A stretch of 64,000 nucleotides of DNA from Candidatus Gastranaerophilales bacterium (GTDB lineage Bacteria > Cyanobacteriota > Vampirovibrionia > Gastranaerophilales > Gastranaerophilaceae): the NCBI GenBank assembly GCA_944325735.1, contig CALVBI010000001.1, positions 496,001 through 560,000 of the forward strand, given 5' to 3'. Below the pieces are notes generated by a model that saw only the letters and a list, made by a program, of their open reading frames with translations, searched no databases and had not been told where the DNA came from. Numbering within the stretch: position 1 is the first letter of the stretch; each line of letters begins with the position of its first letter. Below are positions 61,210 to 64,000 of the stretch, one piece after another. A program made the position numbers and the translations under genes.

Positions 61210-61359
61210 ATGAAGCAAAAACAGCTAAACAATTTTATAGAGATTACAAAGAAAGAATTTCAGCAATATCAGCCTGAACCGATTACAGATACACAGGCTG
61301 TTGAAATCCAGAATAATCTCTTTGGTGTTGTGGAGCTTCTGCTTCAATGGAGTACATAG
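61210..61359 (+). CDS. Small ORF at the head of the mobile element
   Basis: This 49-residue frame (MKQKQLNNFIEITKKEFQQY start, ending LLLQWST) lies 43 bp downstream of the strong promoter. It has no clear ribosome site (AAAAACA). The amphipathic, Gln-rich sequence could be a small accessory or copy-control protein. It has the same orientation as the two following large genes. Confidence 0.5.
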   Translation: MKQKQLNNFIEITKKEFQQYQPEPITDTQAVEIQNNLFGVVELLLQWST

Positions 61360-61400
61360 TAAATAAATCTGATGAAAGACCACACTAGTCTATATAATAG

Positions 61401-62891
61401 ATGCACTCTACTACATCTACATACAGTTTGACTGATACACCCATAAAAACACAATGGATTATATTCTCAGATAAGAAAGGACAACAGAAGATGATACCTC
61501 TAATAAAAGAAGATAAGAGTACTGTAAAACAGCTATCATACTGTGTAAGTATTGAACGCTTGGAGACACTTATAACAAATTACTGTAACGAGAATACTAT
61601 TGATAGTGAAGCGTTAGTGGAAGCATTACATAACAGTATTGAGAACATGTATAATGATAAGTACCTGAATACTCTTATAGTCAATGAGAGACTATTAAAT
61701 ATACTTGAAAACAATCTGAATGAGATTGCTAAAGGATTAAAGTATAAGGTAACAGATGAAGAACAGCATGAGAACTTTTACTGGTTTTTACTGAAACATA
61801 TATTAAGAGAAGTAGAGAGGTTTAAGCTCAACCAAGCACAAGAAACTGCCTGGAAACTGCTTAAGGTTAGACCCTATAAACATATAGAAGGCAAGTATGA
61901 AATTGATGATGATAAGTCTATAGATGCACCCAGTAATATACTATTTAACTTTAATACGGACGCTTATCTAAGGCAGAATCCTGAAGAAACATTTGTTGAA
62001 GCCATGTGTTATTGTTATGCTATTGCTCATTTTATCTTGTTAAATATCGTATTCAGCAGTATAGAAACAATATTAAGAGAAAATGACATAATTGAATTTA
62101 TACAGAATTTTTTCTTGAGTGTAGGATTACCAATGACTGAGCTGGGTATTGAATGCAATTACACTTTAAATGGATTTTATTTCAGTGAATTGTATGCAGA
62201 GTTATCACAGCTAACAACAGACAAAAAGAACCTGTTGATAACAACTAATGTAAATACTCCTAGTATAACCTTTACTTACCGTAATGACAGTGCAAACTTT
62301 AATATTCCTGATTTTTACTATGATGAAGTTGTAACATCTATCAAAAGAGAGTACCAGAAGAGAACTGACAACAATGGTAAACACCCTATTTCTTTTAAAA
62401 TATATGGCAGCGGTCGGAATATGACAATATATCTGTCTGTGTACGGAGTCGGTAACTTAATGAACCTTATCCCTGAAGGTTTCACTGAATATGCTCATAC
62501 ACTTCTTTATGCTGAACATGAATTATTTACCATTGCTGCAAAATGCTTCTTCAAAATAATCCGACATACTGAAGAATCCAAGACGGAGTTTAGGTCGATA
62601 GAGCCTGACTATACAACAAGAGTGATTGCTTTCCTTATGGGTAAAACTAATAGTATACAGAAAAGTATTATTATAAGCGAGTTATACAACCTTGATGATG
62701 CTGAAATATCTGAAATACTTAATAATAATTTTAATAAAAATGGCACTAAACAAAAGGCTGAAATCAGAGCATTAATCACTGATACAAGAAATTATGTAAA
62801 GGAACATCCTGCAAAATCGAGATTATTAACCTTGTATAAATACTGGGATTGGGTAGATTCAGTGAGTGTCTCAGAAGGTGAAGTATTATGA
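61401..62891 (+). CDS. Mobile-element protein of unknown function
   Basis: This 496-residue protein has no recognised domain or membrane segment. It is helical and rich in Asn, Glu, Tyr and Ile, with VSIERLETLITNYCNENTID, FWYFLLKH-like ENFYWFLLKHILREVERF and a C-terminal TRVIAFLMGKTNSIQKSII. The start may be ATG 61401 or ATG 61491, the latter having AAAGG 10 nt upstream. It overlaps the next gene by ATGA, so the two are coupled. Codons CTG, GAG and CTT are more common than in the core genes, pointing to a different origin. Confidence 0.65.
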   Translation: MHSTTSTYSLTDTPIKTQWIIFSDKKGQQKMIPLIKEDKSTVKQLSYCVSIERLETLITNYCNENTIDSEALVEALHNSIENMYNDKYLNTLIVNERLLNILENNLNEIAKGLKYKVTDEEQHENFYWFLLKHILREVERFKLNQAQETAWKLLKVRPYKHIEGKYEIDDDKSIDAPSNILFNFNTDAYLRQNPEETFVEAMCYCYAIAHFILLNIVFSSIETILRENDIIEFIQNFFLSVGLPMTELGIECNYTLNGFYFSELYAELSQLTTDKKNLLITTNVNTPSITFTYRNDSANFNIPDFYYDEVVTSIKREYQKRTDNNGKHPISFKIYGSGRNMTIYLSVYGVGNLMNLIPEGFTEYAHTLLYAEHELFTIAAKCFFKIIRHTEESKTEFRSIEPDYTTRVIAFLMGKTNSIQKSIIISELYNLDDAEISEILNNNFNKNGTKQKAEIRALITDTRNYVKEHPAKSRLLTLYKYWDWVDSVSVSEGEVL

Positions 62892-64000
62892 TTAATAAAC
62901 CTGTTGTTACGGCAAAATCTCTGCTTTGTACAAAGGTGGATAAATTACGCTTTTGTTGTGAGAGGTTAAGCATAGACCTTCAAACACTTGAAGATATTGA
63001 AGCCTCGGCAAAGGAACAATTTTATGGAGCTTTAAAGTTTACCAAAGGAAAATTTTCATTTATAGAGATAACCCCGACTAGACTAAAAAGAGGTAATGAA
63101 CAGCAACATAATCTTCAAAGACCATGTCAATTGCTATTTAGCGAGGCATTGAACAATATATTCTTAACTGAACAAAACCGTTTCTGGTGCACAAATATTC
63201 ATATCGCCATTGATGTTGTTATGCCAAGACCTGTTCAAAATTATATAAAATTTTTAAACGGTTTAAAATACAGGTCCCTAGTACCCAATACCCATTTTAC
63301 AAGCTCTAATAATAAAAGTTTATACCTTGCTCCTGCCAAAATTAAGAAGAGTGATAAAAACTACACAGAAAGACACTTAATAAAGTTCTATGATAAAAAG
63401 CAGGAGTATATTGACAAACATAACACATCTGTTGTTCATCTAAATGAGCCACTGAGTGAGGATGAAATTAATATACTGGGTGAAGCCTATAACAGAAATG
63501 AGCATACTTTTGACCTTGGTAGAATAAATTTTATACGGATTGAGGTTGAATTAAAAGGCACAAATGCTTTAAAAAATCTGGTAACCCACTTTGGAAGCAT
63601 AAGAGTTAATAATAGAGTTACATACGACAGGATTGTACGTGCCGTCAATTGGCAGGCATTTAATCGCATAATTGAAAATTATCTGATTGAGCACTTGAAT
63701 AAGTACATATTTAGTCAGTTTACTGAAAATGTAACAGAGAATACTTCTGATTCTTATACAAAATTTGCTGCTGAATTTCTGACAAACTCAGGCAATATAT
63801 ATAAGTACAAAAATACTTTCAAAGAATTTTTACATATAGACAAGAATCTGGAGAGAAATTTTAGTAACCTTGTAACTAAAAGCAAACAATACGTAAGTCA
63901 AAATGCTTTGTTTAATGAGTTGAAAGAGGCAATAGAATCCAGTCTTGAGTTCAATAACACATTATCTGTTGAACCCAATACAAAACCGGTTCAGGATAAT
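62888..64000 (+). CDS. Probable replication initiator (Rep_trans/gene II-like), 3' end beyond window
   Basis: The frame is open for 371 codons to the window end. It shows the layout of Rep_trans/RstA-like replication initiation factors: WCTNIHIAIDVVMPRP, then a LIKFYDKKQEYIDKH segment (KxYDKxxE) and INFIRIEVELKGTNALKNL (RxEvxxK). Such proteins nick DNA for rolling-circle replication of filamentous phages, plasmids and integrated elements. The catalytic Tyr cannot be assigned with confidence. It is coupled to the previous gene by ATGA. Foreign codon use supports horizontal transfer. Confidence 0.6.
   Translation, partial: MINKPVVTAKSLLCTKVDKLRFCCERLSIDLQTLEDIEASAKEQFYGALKFTKGKFSFIEITPTRLKRGNEQQHNLQRPCQLLFSEALNNIFLTEQNRFWCTNIHIAIDVVMPRPVQNYIKFLNGLKYRSLVPNTHFTSSNNKSLYLAPAKIKKSDKNYTERHLIKFYDKKQEYIDKHNTSVVHLNEPLSEDEINILGEAYNRNEHTFDLGRINFIRIEVELKGTNALKNLVTHFGSIRVNNRVTYDRIVRAVNWQAFNRIIENYLIEHLNKYIFSQFTENVTENTSDSYTKFAAEFLTNSGNIYKYKNTFKEFLHIDKNLERNFSNLVTKSKQYVSQNALFNELKEAIESSLEFNNTLSVEPNTKPVQDN

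Noticed and set aside
1..64000. CRISPR array or insertion sequence
   Set aside because: No regularly spaced repeats with unique spacers and no transposase ORF were seen.

Overview
The window is a low-GC bacterial chromosome segment with dense housekeeping genes on both strands and an accessory tail. The best taxonomic guess is a gut member of Gastranaerophilales (non-photosynthetic Cyanobacteriota, Vampirovibrionia/Melainabacteria). This is inferred from the two prepilins with the FTLAEVLITLGIIGVVAA signature, the strong A/T codon bias, the fermentative gene set (Hcp, iron alcohol dehydrogenase) and envelope genes that suit a diderm cell. No rRNA or marker tree was available.

Layout. 1-7.9 kb: 3' part of hcp, a cupin, a helical-repeat protein, pncC/cinA-C, dnaB, a Cys-cluster protein, PBP1A and an RNase HIII-like nuclease. 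7.9-11.4 kb: a MotA-like/MotB-like (ZorAB-like) pair behind its own promoter, then a PFL/UPF0210 protein. 11.4-28 kb: uvrC without its C-terminal HhH domain, an OmpH-like protein, pgk, UDP-glucuronate decarboxylase, a divergent small-gene module, iron ADH, a U32 peptidase, hydrolases, TPR proteins, ribBA-ribE and tpiA. 28.0-28.6 kb: a non-coding stretch made of consecutive hairpins. 28.6-36.3 kb: yceD-rpmF-plsX-fabH-(unknown)-fabD-fabG-acpP-fabF, an almost complete type II fatty-acid initiation and elongation set. 36.3-40 kb: a second divergent small-gene module and a 1039-residue SF1 helicase with a nuclease-like C-terminus. 40-47 kb: cca, two tandem prepilin genes with duplicated promoter blocks and G10 tracts, TPR proteins, an MBL hydrolase and a phosphoesterase. 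47-58.7 kb: thrC and hom, a GGDEF cyclase, PpiC, a holin-like membrane protein, Zn-ADH, an HSL-type esterase, tRNA-Glu(CTC), a cupin and an EmrB-type efflux pump. 58.8-64 kb: an accessory region with a His-rich secreted protein, a bactofilin-like protein, a zinc-ribbon/HEPN-like protein, an XRE regulator and the start of a mobile element with a probable replication initiator that runs off the window.

Regulation. Intrinsic terminators and sigma-70-type promoters are easy to read. A recurring feature is a -10 hexamer, often extended (TGn), placed 5 to 7 nt before the start codon with no Shine-Dalgarno. At least sixteen genes look leaderless, while operon-internal and highly expressed genes have AGGAG-type sites.

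Most notable items: the G10 tracts and duplicated promoter blocks in front of two prepilin genes (possible phase variation), the two divergent small-regulator modules, the bactofilin/zinc-HEPN/XRE cluster beside a mobile element, the stand-alone ZorAB-like pair, the hairpin array, and the truncated UvrC. No CRISPR array, rRNA or insertion sequence was seen.
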